A stretch of 64,000 nucleotides of DNA from NCBI GenBank assembly GCA_002163975.1, contig CP019636.1, positions 1,613,001 to 1,677,000 on the forward strand. The letters run 5' to 3'. Origin of the DNA: Nostocales cyanobacterium HT-58-2 (lineage in GTDB: Bacteria; Cyanobacteriota; Cyanobacteriia; Cyanobacteriales; Nostocaceae). Every line of letters begins with the position of its first letter. Position 1 is the stretch's first letter. Positions 21,989 to 31,459 of this stretch are shown here, in pieces. A program made the translations under genes and the position numbers. Below the pieces are notes generated by a model. It was not told the DNA's origin. It did not search any database and saw only the letters and a list, made by a program, of their open reading frames with translations.

Positions 21989-23833
21989 TTGAAGTTGTTT
22001 AGGAAGCTCCGTGGCGCAAATACGATACTATCTCATCTGCACAAAACTCTTAGCCTAGTTTGGGCAGCATCACACTACTGGACTGTTGCTTGGATGATCA
22101 TGCTGATGATTCAAGGATTGCTACCCGCAGTTTCCATTACTCTAACTCGGCAGTTAGTCAATAATTTGGTAGGAGTTGCTGGAGGTGGCTTTTCTTGGGA
22201 AAGTCTTCAGAAGATTGTGATGCCAATTGGGTTGATGGCAGGTATCTTGCTTTTAGGAGAGTTTTTGAATGCTTCTAGTGAATGGATTCGTACGGCTCAG
22301 TCAGAATTAGTCCACGACTACATTAGTGGTTTAATTCAAAAACAATCACTGAGTGTCGATTATGGCTTTTATGAATACTCTGAGTATAATGATCAGCTTA
22401 ACCGCGCCAGGGAAGGAGCGAGTGGGCGATCGCTTGCCTTACTAGAAGGTACTGGCAGTTTATTGCAAAACAGTGTCACTTTATTTGCTGTCGCAGCAAT
22501 CTTGCTTCCCTACGGTCTTTGGCTCCCACTGCTTTTGGTCATCAGTGCTTTCCCTGCATTTTTTGTATTGACATACTTAAACAAAGTCCAGTATCGATGG
22601 TCGCAGCGCACGACAACCGCTCGTCGTTGGATAGCCTATTATGATTGGCTGTTGACCAATAACTCAACGGCAGCGGAAGTGCGGTTGTTTGACTTTGGTG
22701 AATACTTCCAGTCATCTTACAAGAAGTTGCGTCAGCAACTCAGACAGGAACAACTCAAGCTTTTGAGGCAGCAAACTTTGGGTCGCTTTGCAGCTACCAT
22801 CATTGCATTGGCGATGTTGGGTTTTGCTGTGTTCTGGATGGGACGGCAAGTCTTGATAGGAGTTTTATCTTTAGGCGATTTAGCCGTATTTTTACAGGCA
22901 CTCAATGAAGCACAAGGTGTTGTGAAGACATTGTTAAGCAACTTGGGGCAAATTTACCGTAATAGCTTATTTATTGGGAATTTGTTTGAATTTTTACAAA
23001 TTCAACCTAAAATTATAGACCCACCTACACCTGTCCCTGTTCCTGCAACACTCGAGCAAGGAATTCGATTTCGACAAGTCACCTTCCGCTATCCTGGCAC
23101 TCAGGAACCAGTATTAGAGAACTTTAACTTGCTACTACCTGCTGGGAAAATTGTGGCGATTGTTGGTGATAACGGTGCTGGAAAAAGTACGCTGATCAAA
23201 CTTTTATGCCGCTTTTATGACCCTGAGTCTGGAAGCATTGAAATAGAAGGCACAGACATACGCGAGTTTGCAGTGCAGAAATTCCGCAGGTTGATTACTG
23301 TTTTATTTCAATCTCACATTCCTTACTACACGAGCGCTGGGGAAAATATTGCTTTGGGTGATATATGGGCAGGATCAAATCAGGCAGAGATTGAAGCAGC
23401 AGCTAAAGCGTCGGGCATTCATGATAAAATTATGCACTTACCCCAGGGTTATGACACTATGTTGGGGAAATTGTTTCCGGAAGGAACAGAGTTAAGTGGT
23501 GGTCAATGGCAGCGTTTAGCGTTAGCACGGGCATTCTATAGACGCGCCCAAATCATCATTCTAGATGAACCTACGAGCGCAATGGACCCCTGGGCTGAAC
23601 ACGACTGGCTAGAGAGATTCCGTGATTTGGCAAGCGATCGCACGGCAATTGTCATTACTCACCGCTTCACTTTAGCAATGCAAGCAGATATCATTCACGT
23701 CATGCGTGCTGGAGAGATTGTGGAGTCTGGAAACCACGACGAATTGCTTGCTTTGGGAGGACTTTATGCCACATCTTGGTTCGACCAAATGCAGGCTAGT
23801 GGAAGTTCTAGCGTGGAGAGTGGAGTTGTTTAG
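21989..23833 (+). CDS. ABC transporter, fused membrane and ATPase domains (lasso exporter)
   Basis: A 614-residue half-transporter likely to export the mature peptide and give immunity. An N-terminal membrane domain with about six helices (for instance near residues 33-50, 78-92 and 160-190) is followed by the ATPase. Walker A is GDNGAGKST near residue 393, the signature LSGGQWQRLALARAF near 502, Walker B IIILDEPTSAMD near 524, and the H-loop VITHR. The predicted start is TTG at 21989, with GGAGAGG upstream. It follows the kinase gene by 39 bases. Confidence 0.92.
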   Translation: MKLFRKLRGANTILSHLHKTLSLVWAASHYWTVAWMIMLMIQGLLPAVSITLTRQLVNNLVGVAGGGFSWESLQKIVMPIGLMAGILLLGEFLNASSEWIRTAQSELVHDYISGLIQKQSLSVDYGFYEYSEYNDQLNRAREGASGRSLALLEGTGSLLQNSVTLFAVAAILLPYGLWLPLLLVISAFPAFFVLTYLNKVQYRWSQRTTTARRWIAYYDWLLTNNSTAAEVRLFDFGEYFQSSYKKLRQQLRQEQLKLLRQQTLGRFAATIIALAMLGFAVFWMGRQVLIGVLSLGDLAVFLQALNEAQGVVKTLLSNLGQIYRNSLFIGNLFEFLQIQPKIIDPPTPVPVPATLEQGIRFRQVTFRYPGTQEPVLENFNLLLPAGKIVAIVGDNGAGKSTLIKLLCRFYDPESGSIEIEGTDIREFAVQKFRRLITVLFQSHIPYYTSAGENIALGDIWAGSNQAEIEAAAKASGIHDKIMHLPQGYDTMLGKLFPEGTELSGGQWQRLALARAFYRRAQIIILDEPTSAMDPWAEHDWLERFRDLASDRTAIVITHRFTLAMQADIIHVMRAGEIVESGNHDELLALGGLYATSWFDQMQASGSSSVESGVV

Positions 23834-23863
23834 AAACCCACACCTACAAAATAGGTCAAAATA

Positions 23864-24991
23864 ATGAAAACTTTACCAAAATTTAATACGCAAAATCAGG
23901 TCATTCATGCTTACCCAGAGATTGATCTCATTTTGTGTTGTGTTCGTCCACAAGTTGATCATGCCACCAGTGCACGTATAAAAACTTTAATCAAAGAAAA
24001 TAGCATCAACTGGCAAAAATTGGTTCAAAAAGCTCGCAGTTATAGTGTTGTATCCCTTGTTTACACACGTTTGAGTACTATTTGCCCAGAGTCTGTACCA
24101 GAATCTACCCTAGAACAACTCCGCCACTTCTTCGGTGCGATCGCTCAGCGCAACTTGTTTTTAACTAGAGAACTCATCAAACTCCTCAGTTTAATGCAAG
24201 AGCAAGGCATTGTAGCAGTTCCATACAAAGGTCCAGTTTTAGCGCTCTCAGTATACGGTAATGTGGCTCTACGACAATTTGGAGACTTAGACATTATCGT
24301 TCAACCGACAGATCTTTTTGCTGTGAAGAAACTGCTGCTCGCTCAAGGATACCGATGCAAAGTCAATATGACTCATGCAGAGGAAATTTCCTATCTGCAA
24401 TCAAAAAGTGAGCATACCTATGACTTTATTCATGATGATAAACAAATTTTTCTCGAAATTCATTGGCGAATTGCACCAAAATATGTCTCTCCCATTGAAC
24501 CTCAACACTTATGGAAAGACTTAGAAGCATTCTCCTTAGCGGGAACAACTGTATCTTACCTACCTAAAGAAGACTGGCTGCCCATCTTATGTGTACATGC
24601 ATCTAGACACATTTGGACACGGTTAGCATGCTTGTGTGATATTGCTACACTTGTTGAAAATAATCCTGATCTCAATTGGGAAAAAGTCTTGCAACAAGCT
24701 AATGATTGGGGTTGTAGACGAATACTCTTTCTAGGGCTTTTCTTGGCACATTCTCTTTTGGGAGTTGCTTTGCCAGAGGAAATTTTGCAGCTAGTGAAAA
24801 GTGATTCTACAATCACTCTTCTTGTTCCTAAAGTCTATAATCAACTTTTTGATGACGTCAAAACTTCAGATAAATTTCTTGGTAGAACACTGTACCATAT
24901 CCAGGTCAGGGAACGCTTGTATGACAAAGTTTTGTATCTCCAATCTTTCTTTTACTGGTTGATGACTGGAGCCATATCAACTCAGTTCTAG
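23864..24991 (+). CDS. Nucleotidyltransferase-fold protein (NTP_transf_5-like)
   Basis: A 375-residue protein with PYKGPVLALSVYGNVALRQF followed by GDLDIIVQPTDL near residues 121-150, the G-x-D-x-D pattern of the family. Proteins of this type are often found in lasso and polysaccharide clusters, but their reaction there is unknown. It lies 30 bp after the exporter on the same strand, so it is probably the last gene of the lasso unit. Its 3' end overlaps the convergent membrane-protein gene by 15 bases. Confidence 0.85.
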   Translation: MKTLPKFNTQNQVIHAYPEIDLILCCVRPQVDHATSARIKTLIKENSINWQKLVQKARSYSVVSLVYTRLSTICPESVPESTLEQLRHFFGAIAQRNLFLTRELIKLLSLMQEQGIVAVPYKGPVLALSVYGNVALRQFGDLDIIVQPTDLFAVKKLLLAQGYRCKVNMTHAEEISYLQSKSEHTYDFIHDDKQIFLEIHWRIAPKYVSPIEPQHLWKDLEAFSLAGTTVSYLPKEDWLPILCVHASRHIWTRLACLCDIATLVENNPDLNWEKVLQQANDWGCRRILFLGLFLAHSLLGVALPEEILQLVKSDSTITLLVPKVYNQLFDDVKTSDKFLGRTLYHIQVRERLYDKVLYLQSFFYWLMTGAISTQF

Positions 24992-26371
24992 CGATCGCTC
25001 AATATCTGTATTTCTATACAAGAAACGATTCCGACGGGCAACCTTGGCAAGTCGCTGCTCCTGCCATCGTAAACCAATCAAACTAGCAACAGAAAGCATA
25101 TATCCTGGTTCTTCCATCTGAGTGAAGATAAAACCAAAAACCAGTACAGTCAGCATCTGAAACTTGCAAAAGTCATCTGGACACAGCCGATACCAGACAA
25201 TGGCACAGACATACAAGTAAGCTGCCAAACCCACAAATCCTAAATCCCCCCAAATGCCTGCCCAACCAAATAGAGGGGAGAAAAAGCTAGAGTCAAGCCA
25301 AGCAATGGAGTTCCATGCATCCCAAACAGCTGCACTGGCAGGATGAATAGTAGCGCCTAAAGGTCCTAATAGATTCCAATAACTTGCTAACATCCACCCT
25401 CCTAGTCGTCCAACAGTATGACCTGGTCCGAGACCGAATAACCAATTTAAGGATGATTCATAATATGAAGGAATAATCCGAAATGCTTGAGTTTTTAGAA
25501 TGGTAGCCAGACCATCAGAACCGTAAAGTTCTGGTCTAATCCAGGTGTTGAAAGCAGCAAACATTTCTAAATTTTGTATACACCAAAGCAGTGTGTAACC
25601 AACCAAAACTGCGGCTATCAGATACTGTAAGGTAGTTTTTATATCCTTTAAATTAATAAGTATCAGAAGTAACCAAGCTGCCAGCCAAACCATCAGAACC
25701 TGCTTAGCATCAGCGAACAAAAGCTGAAAGAAGGCAGCACAAAAAACAGAAACTCGCATCCACATTGGAGCAGTTTTCGCACTGATCAAATAATAGAAGC
25801 CAAATGCCATAGAAACAGATGCACCTACAACATGACCAGCACCTGTGAGGTAGAAAACCCCTTGGACATTGTCCTCTTTCGTCATCATAGTTACAGCAAG
25901 CTTGCCAATGCTGATGAGAAAGTGCTGACTCCAAGCTAAGAAAATGTGCACGTAGATAAAGCCCATCATCCAAGCTTTAAATCGTTTAAACCTTTCTGGA
26001 GAAATTGGGATACAAATTATTGCTAGCAGCAGTAAGAAAGGCTCTACAAGCAACATCCATTCCAGAAACACATTAATAATTCCAGCTTTATTGAGAAAGG
26101 CGCTTGCAGTTGTAACCCCCAGCAGGATAAAAAGACTAGCTAGGATTTCTTTAGAAGTTGATATCTGAGTTTTATTCCTAACCTGAGTTGTGGTTATTAC
26201 AATGCCACACGCAAGGGGAACTGTTATGAAATGAACAAAATTGATAGGTGGAGGTGCACCTAAAGTATCAATAATTCTGGGAAAAAAAGCACTAGCAAAC
26301 GCTATGAGTATTAGGGTTGAATTCCTAACATACCCGTCCTTTTTCTTGTAAACCTGTGTTTTTGCGTTCAT
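24977..26371 (-). CDS. O-antigen ligase/polymerase-like multi-pass membrane protein
   Basis: A 464-residue protein with about ten to twelve hydrophobic segments. A long loop near residues 270-360 (with WLFGLGPGHTVGRLGG) is characteristic of O-antigen ligase/Wzy-like proteins. Such proteins polymerise or attach glycans at the membrane. Its downstream end is at the lasso cluster border and it starts 17 bp after the adjacent GT4 gene. Sequence diverges enough in this class that ligase versus polymerase cannot be decided. Confidence 0.75.
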   Translation of the reverse strand: MNAKTQVYKKKDGYVRNSTLILIAFASAFFPRIIDTLGAPPPINFVHFITVPLACGIVITTTQVRNKTQISTSKEILASLFILLGVTTASAFLNKAGIINVFLEWMLLVEPFLLLLAIICIPISPERFKRFKAWMMGFIYVHIFLAWSQHFLISIGKLAVTMMTKEDNVQGVFYLTGAGHVVGASVSMAFGFYYLISAKTAPMWMRVSVFCAAFFQLLFADAKQVLMVWLAAWLLLILINLKDIKTTLQYLIAAVLVGYTLLWCIQNLEMFAAFNTWIRPELYGSDGLATILKTQAFRIIPSYYESSLNWLFGLGPGHTVGRLGGWMLASYWNLLGPLGATIHPASAAVWDAWNSIAWLDSSFFSPLFGWAGIWGDLGFVGLAAYLYVCAIVWYRLCPDDFCKFQMLTVLVFGFIFTQMEEPGYMLSVASLIGLRWQEQRLAKVARRNRFLYRNTDIERSLELS

Positions 26372-26388
26372 CTATATTATTCTAGATA

Positions 26389-27573
26389 TTAGAAATGAAC
26401 TTGTGAATTTCTGATACTTTGAGCTTTAGTGTATATTTCTATTAGTTTCTCGTAGTTCTTCTGGGCAGTGTATTTAGCTTCAAATTCAGCTCGTGCTTCC
26501 TGACGCATCTGAGCGAGCTTTGCTGGGTTCGATAAAGCCCACTCCACCTTAGCTATCAAATCCTCCGTGTCACCAGGACGGAAATGAAAGCCAGTGCGAC
26601 CAGACTCTACTAACTCTGCAATAGCACCAATATTAGCAGCAATCACCGGAGTCCCCTTGGCAAACGCCTCAACTGCGACACGACCAAAGGTTTCATACCA
26701 TTTTGACGGGAAGACTAAAAACATCGCTTCCCCCATCAGGGCATACACTTCTGCCATTGGTCTACGTCCCAACCATTTCACTTGAGGTAGTCTTTTTGTT
26801 GCTTCCACCACTTGGTCTGCTAAAGGGCCATCCCCCACAATCCTAAGAGGGATTTTTATACCAAGATGTTCCCAAGCAGATAACAGAGTATCCAAACCCT
26901 TTTCCACAGAAAGTCTCCCTACGAAAAGGGCGTAACCACCACGTCCTTCACCAAGACCTGGATCAAAACTGACAAAGTTTGGCTTGACTACAATTTTCTC
27001 TGCAGGAAGACCACCTTCAATGAATTTTTGTCGGGCAAACTCGGTCAGAGCAATGTATAAATCTACCATTTTTGTCCAGGTACTCATAGCACGATGCACA
27101 GTTAACATCGTCGCTACACCCCCAGTCGCGACTTGACTATTTCGGTAACAACCATGCAGCACTCCTGGAGAGGGAATGAATTTTCCTAGGCAGTCTTCAC
27201 AAATACTTCCATTGCGGAAAAAAAGAGCATTGGGGCACAGTAACCGATAGTTATGTAAGGTTTGGACTACAGGAACACCCTCAGCCCTCGCGGCGTAGTA
27301 AACAGATGGCGAGATTAGGGGGAAAAAGTTTTGCACATGAACCACATCATAACGTCGTTGAGTGAACAGACGCCTGAGTGTTTGATACACCTCTTGAGAC
27401 CAGATTGTTTTTGCCGCTACACGTAGGCTGCCCAACTCTGAGACGCGGTCGTTTTTTTCCTCGTACGCGTCAACACAATGACTCCTTTCCCTTAATAAAC
27501 TGACTTCAGCTTCATGGCACTCGTCTTCTCCTCCTCGAATCTGGTAGTGATTGTGAACAGTTAAAATACGCAT
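26389..27573 (-). CDS. Glycosyltransferase family 4
   Basis: A 394-residue GT-B retaining glycosyltransferase. The N-terminus MRILTVHNHYQIRGGEDECHE is typical of a subset that often sits in polysaccharide loci. The C-terminal nucleotide-sugar domain has LFVGRLSVEKGLDTLL and the EX7E motif ETFGRVAVE in PSKWYETFGRVAVEAFAKG. The donor and acceptor are unknown. It has a cysteine-rich patch (SICEDCLGKF and CYRN), which could bind metal. Same strand as the neighbouring polysaccharide genes. Confidence 0.92.
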   Translation of the reverse strand: MRILTVHNHYQIRGGEDECHEAEVSLLRERSHCVDAYEEKNDRVSELGSLRVAAKTIWSQEVYQTLRRLFTQRRYDVVHVQNFFPLISPSVYYAARAEGVPVVQTLHNYRLLCPNALFFRNGSICEDCLGKFIPSPGVLHGCYRNSQVATGGVATMLTVHRAMSTWTKMVDLYIALTEFARQKFIEGGLPAEKIVVKPNFVSFDPGLGEGRGGYALFVGRLSVEKGLDTLLSAWEHLGIKIPLRIVGDGPLADQVVEATKRLPQVKWLGRRPMAEVYALMGEAMFLVFPSKWYETFGRVAVEAFAKGTPVIAANIGAIAELVESGRTGFHFRPGDTEDLIAKVEWALSNPAKLAQMRQEARAEFEAKYTAQKNYEKLIEIYTKAQSIRNSQVHF

Positions 27574-27630
27574 AGCGCGTTGGTTCTCTAAGTAATAATT
27601 AAGGATTATTCTTACAAAATATGTAATGAT

Positions 27631-28932
27631 TCAGTTTTGCGTTTGTTGTAACTCAGCAACATCTGACTCATTTGAGTGAGGTTTCATTGGTTCAGGCAGT
27701 TGATGATGACGTGCCACAATTTCTTTATAGAGTTGATCTAGCGATCGCCCCATAACTTCCCAATGAAATAACTGCCTAACTCTGCTTTGTCCAGTCTTGC
27801 CCATGCGGATTCTAAGTTCCGAATCTTCAGCCAAACGAACCATCGCCTCAGCTAAATCTTGTACCGTCTGATCAGGATCAACAGCTGGAATTTTAAAGCC
27901 GGTTTCTTCCGTCACTTGGATGGCAGGTCCACCTAAATCCAGGCAAATAACTGGTCGCGCTGCTGCCATCGCTTCCATACACACCAAGCCCCCAGAATCG
28001 TGTAAACTAGGATGAACCAGTACATGGCACTCTCCTAGCTTTGCCAAGGTCTCTTCACGCGGTAGGTTGCCCCAAAATTTGACCTTCTGTGCAATTCCCA
28101 AATCCTGTGCAAGAGTCTGAAGTTGATTCAATTCAGCTCCATCCCCTAATATCCAGTACTCGGCATTGGTTATATCTGCTTTAGCAAAGGCACGTAATCC
28201 TAAGTGAAAGCCTTTCCAGTGTAACAGTCTACCAATACTAATAAACCTTACGGGCGAACTGCCAGGTATTTCATACTTAGTCAGAAACTCTATATCTTCC
28301 GTGGCTAGCCCGATGGCAGGCAAAACCTGCACATGACTCACTCCCATTCTGTATAGTCGTTTAGCAGTATCTTCAGTTGTCGCGCTGACTATAGCACTGT
28401 TTTTGGCAGTCATATGAACAAATGGATCGTGCTCTCCTAACCAGCGAACGACGCTTCGCATAGTTTCATAAACTTTGGCACGTGAGCTAAAGTCTCGCCA
28501 AAACTTTCTTGGTGCTGATTCCCCACCTCCAACTGGTCCCCACACAAAAGGAACTGGCAGTAGTGACAAGAAGCTTGGATTTGAATACTTGACAAATGTG
28601 ACGTGATGTATAAGATCGAAATTAATTTCACGATGGAGGCGGCGAGCTACGAAATATGCCTGAATTTGCCAGAGGTAGTAGTGGATTTGCATCGCCCCAG
28701 ATTGTCCCCAACGCCAACCACTGCCCCAAATCGGTAGGGTAAAGTACACAAAGTGCAAGTTAGGAACTGGGTTACGAGCTAACTCTGCTTCAATGATTTC
28801 TCCGCTTTCATCAGGTCGAGTTAATACCCAAACCTCATGGTACTTGGCAACTTCCCGAACAACATTCCAGCCTACTCCAGGCTCAGAACCCTTACCTGGT
28901 TCACAGGAGTAGGCGGAGATCAAAATTTTCAT
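27631..28932 (-). CDS. Glycosyltransferase family 4
   Basis: A 433-residue GT4-like protein starting MKILISAYSCEPGKGSEPGV, a hallmark of one GT4 subgroup. The C-terminal domain contains SIGRLLHWKGFHLGLRAF and PSLHDSGGLVCMEAMAAA, where the first acidic residue of the EX7E motif is Asp. It lies within the polysaccharide locus. Donor and acceptor are unknown. The last about 20 residues are hydrophilic and variable. Confidence 0.91.
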   Translation of the reverse strand: MKILISAYSCEPGKGSEPGVGWNVVREVAKYHEVWVLTRPDESGEIIEAELARNPVPNLHFVYFTLPIWGSGWRWGQSGAMQIHYYLWQIQAYFVARRLHREINFDLIHHVTFVKYSNPSFLSLLPVPFVWGPVGGGESAPRKFWRDFSSRAKVYETMRSVVRWLGEHDPFVHMTAKNSAIVSATTEDTAKRLYRMGVSHVQVLPAIGLATEDIEFLTKYEIPGSSPVRFISIGRLLHWKGFHLGLRAFAKADITNAEYWILGDGAELNQLQTLAQDLGIAQKVKFWGNLPREETLAKLGECHVLVHPSLHDSGGLVCMEAMAAARPVICLDLGGPAIQVTEETGFKIPAVDPDQTVQDLAEAMVRLAEDSELRIRMGKTGQSRVRQLFHWEVMGRSLDQLYKEIVARHHQLPEPMKPHSNESDVAELQQTQN

Positions 28933-29022
28933 ATATGGCTTACCTAATTTATACAGTTTAGAGGTGAATCACAGGTGTTTGTCCTATTTAGTATGTTGAA
29001 AGTTTCTCATCGACAGAGACTT

Positions 29023-30147
29023 TCAGTTTTTATCTAAAAATTTTTCATAGACTCTGGCAATTTGCTCAGCACTCGCTTCCCATGTAAACTGTTTTGCTCT
29101 TTTGATTCCGTTTTCTATGAGATTTTGACGATAATCAGTGTTCTTGTAAAGATGCTCTACAGAATCTGCGATCGCTTGACAATTCATTGGATCTACCAAA
29201 ATACCAGCATCTCCTACAACTTCAGGCATGGCTGAAACATTCGAGGTAATCACTGGAGTTCCACAAGCCATTGCTTCTAAGATTGTTATCCCAAATCCCT
29301 CATGTAGAGACGGCGCCATCAAGATATCAGCAGCGTTATAAATTTGAACCAGAGTAGATTTATCTGGCTTTCCTAGATAGCTAACATGACCCTCAAGTCC
29401 TTGAGATTGTATAAAAACTTGATCTTCTTCGGTGAAGTTTGATCCTGCTTTCCAAAACTGTATTGGTAACTTTCGTTCTTTCAATATTTGAACCACTTTA
29501 AGAATAGTAGAAATATTCTTACGTGGATGATTTGAGCCTACATTGAGGAGGCAAATTGTTTCAGATGGAACTCCTTGTTTTTGCCGAAAAGACTCAACTT
29601 GATTGTTTGGCAATGGCTGAAATATAGCCTCTACAGCGTTAGGAATGACAGCAATCCGTGCTGGATCAATGTTTAGTATTTGAGATGTATCTTTAGCTGT
29701 GACAGATGAGACGGCAATGACATGGTTAGCATGCTGCATAGCTTTGACAGAGCGCAGCCACATACCACTACTCACAAATGGTAGCTGGACTGAACCTTTA
29801 AGATTATCACTATAGAAAAAGTTAATTAAGTCATGACAGGTAACTACAACAGGTCTACCTGTTTTCTTTAACCAATGAATAATATGAGCTTCGCTATGGT
29901 CAATAACATGAAAGATATCTGCTTGTTGGTGTTTCACAATGCTGGGAAAGCGCCAAAAACGCTCGTAAAATTTCCTAACTCGAAGAAACAAAGAGCGACT
30001 ACGCCTATCAACAGGATTTGGTGCTAGTTCAACTATTTCCCAATGCGGTCGAACAGTTCTCAGTCCTGAAATCAGACCGTTTGCATAGACATCCATACTA
30101 AATTCTGGCATTGGGCGCGCAATGACGACACGCATTGTTACCTCCAA
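29023..30147 (-). CDS. Glycosyltransferase family 4
   Basis: A 374-residue GT4-like protein with a mannosyltransferase-like layout. Motifs seen are HVIAVSSVTAKDTSQIL, LLNVGSNHPRKNISTIL and HEGFGITILEAMACGTPVI, the last containing the EX7E motif. A methionine a few codons downstream (MRVVIARPMPEF) is an equally good start. Function inside the polysaccharide pathway is not further resolved. Confidence 0.91.
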   Translation of the reverse strand: MEVTMRVVIARPMPEFSMDVYANGLISGLRTVRPHWEIVELAPNPVDRRSRSLFLRVRKFYERFWRFPSIVKHQQADIFHVIDHSEAHIIHWLKKTGRPVVVTCHDLINFFYSDNLKGSVQLPFVSSGMWLRSVKAMQHANHVIAVSSVTAKDTSQILNIDPARIAVIPNAVEAIFQPLPNNQVESFRQKQGVPSETICLLNVGSNHPRKNISTILKVVQILKERKLPIQFWKAGSNFTEEDQVFIQSQGLEGHVSYLGKPDKSTLVQIYNAADILMAPSLHEGFGITILEAMACGTPVITSNVSAMPEVVGDAGILVDPMNCQAIADSVEHLYKNTDYRQNLIENGIKRAKQFTWEASAEQIARVYEKFLDKN

Positions 30148-30265
30148 CGACTAACCACTCTCAGAACATTTCTGCCTAGTTTACACAAGTAAGCAGATAT
30201 AACAATTTTCAGAGGCTAACAGCCTTCTCCTTAAAAGGAACTACGGTCATCAAAATCCAATAGGA

Positions 30266-31378
30266 TTAACCACTGACAGGATATGCAAAAGGCTTTTTCC
30301 ACATCAACCATTTCACAAATTTCTTCAGGTAACTTGAACCATATACTTGATTAAAGAACATCGAAAAAAGTGCGTCTGGTAGATACCATTGGACTAGCCA
30401 TCTGTGAGGTTTAAACCAGTTAAAGAAGGTATTGAACTCTGGATGAGTCACAAGCTGCCGATGTGCTTCCCTACATTCTGCCTTTGGTAATCCTTTGAGC
30501 CGGGCAAGTAAATAGCACTCGTGACAAAATGCTATGTTCAACTTCTGGCTTGTGAGCTGATCAGCAATTTCCGTACCATAGAAATTTTGTAGGAATTTTT
30601 TTTGCTCTTGGTGTACAAGCTTTGCACAAACCTGGAACTTTTCTATAACGTCTGCGGTTAACATTCTGCCACTCATAGAGTTGCCTCCATGTAAACGAAA
30701 CTTATTTAACACTTCTGGTACAGAGCCAATTTCCGTGATGAATGGGGCAATACGATATATAAGACTATCTGTGTTTCTCGCCATCGCTGGATTTAAGGGA
30801 AATATTAAATCAGTGACTTCTCGTCGAAAACTAAGTGCAGAAGCAGGAGGTATGTTGTCAACAAAACCACCATTTGCTAGAGCATAGGGTGCCATCCAGC
30901 CTGAAGCTAAACCTTCAAACATAGGAGTTGATTTTATAAAGTTTCCCTGCCCATCAATCTGAATGACATTGTGAACGACAAAACCACACTTTGGCTTAGA
31001 TTTGAAAGCTTCTACAACCTTTTGCAGCTTGTTGCTCAACCAAAGATCATCTGAATCAAGCAAACAAACAATCTGTCCCTGACATTCCTCATATACTCTA
31101 TTTAAAGCAGTCGCAATACCACCATTTTCCTTGCGTATCAAGCTTACTCTCGAGTCTTTCTGGACATATGTTTCGATGACCTCACAAGAGTTATCGGTCG
31201 AACCATCATCACAGATTATCAACTCAAAATGAGGGTAGGTCTGACCAAGTGCACTTTCGATAGTTTTTCCAATGTATTTTGCATAGTTATAGTTCGGAAC
31301 CAAGACTGATACTAAGGGATTATCTGGAAGTGGTGAGAGTTCAATAGGTTGCAATTTTTCAATTTGTCTTTGTTGCAT
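30266..31378 (-). CDS. Glycosyltransferase family 2
   Basis: A 370-residue inverting GT-A enzyme. It has VSVLVPNYNYAKYIGKTIE, DDGSTDNS and LLDSDDLW, the last holding the metal-binding DxD. A C-terminal extension continues the shared layout of its paralogue. It is strikingly similar to the protein encoded at 31460-32587, so the pair arose by tandem duplication. Substrate unknown. Confidence 0.92.
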   Translation of the reverse strand: MQQRQIEKLQPIELSPLPDNPLVSVLVPNYNYAKYIGKTIESALGQTYPHFELIICDDGSTDNSCEVIETYVQKDSRVSLIRKENGGIATALNRVYEECQGQIVCLLDSDDLWLSNKLQKVVEAFKSKPKCGFVVHNVIQIDGQGNFIKSTPMFEGLASGWMAPYALANGGFVDNIPPASALSFRREVTDLIFPLNPAMARNTDSLIYRIAPFITEIGSVPEVLNKFRLHGGNSMSGRMLTADVIEKFQVCAKLVHQEQKKFLQNFYGTEIADQLTSQKLNIAFCHECYLLARLKGLPKAECREAHRQLVTHPEFNTFFNWFKPHRWLVQWYLPDALFSMFFNQVYGSSYLKKFVKWLMWKKPFAYPVSG

Positions 31379-31459
31379 ATTTCTCTCTTAGTGAAGGGAA
31401 CTAAGTTTGCTCAAGCTTTTTGCTACAGTCTTAAAATAACTTTCGCACACCAGTTAGTG

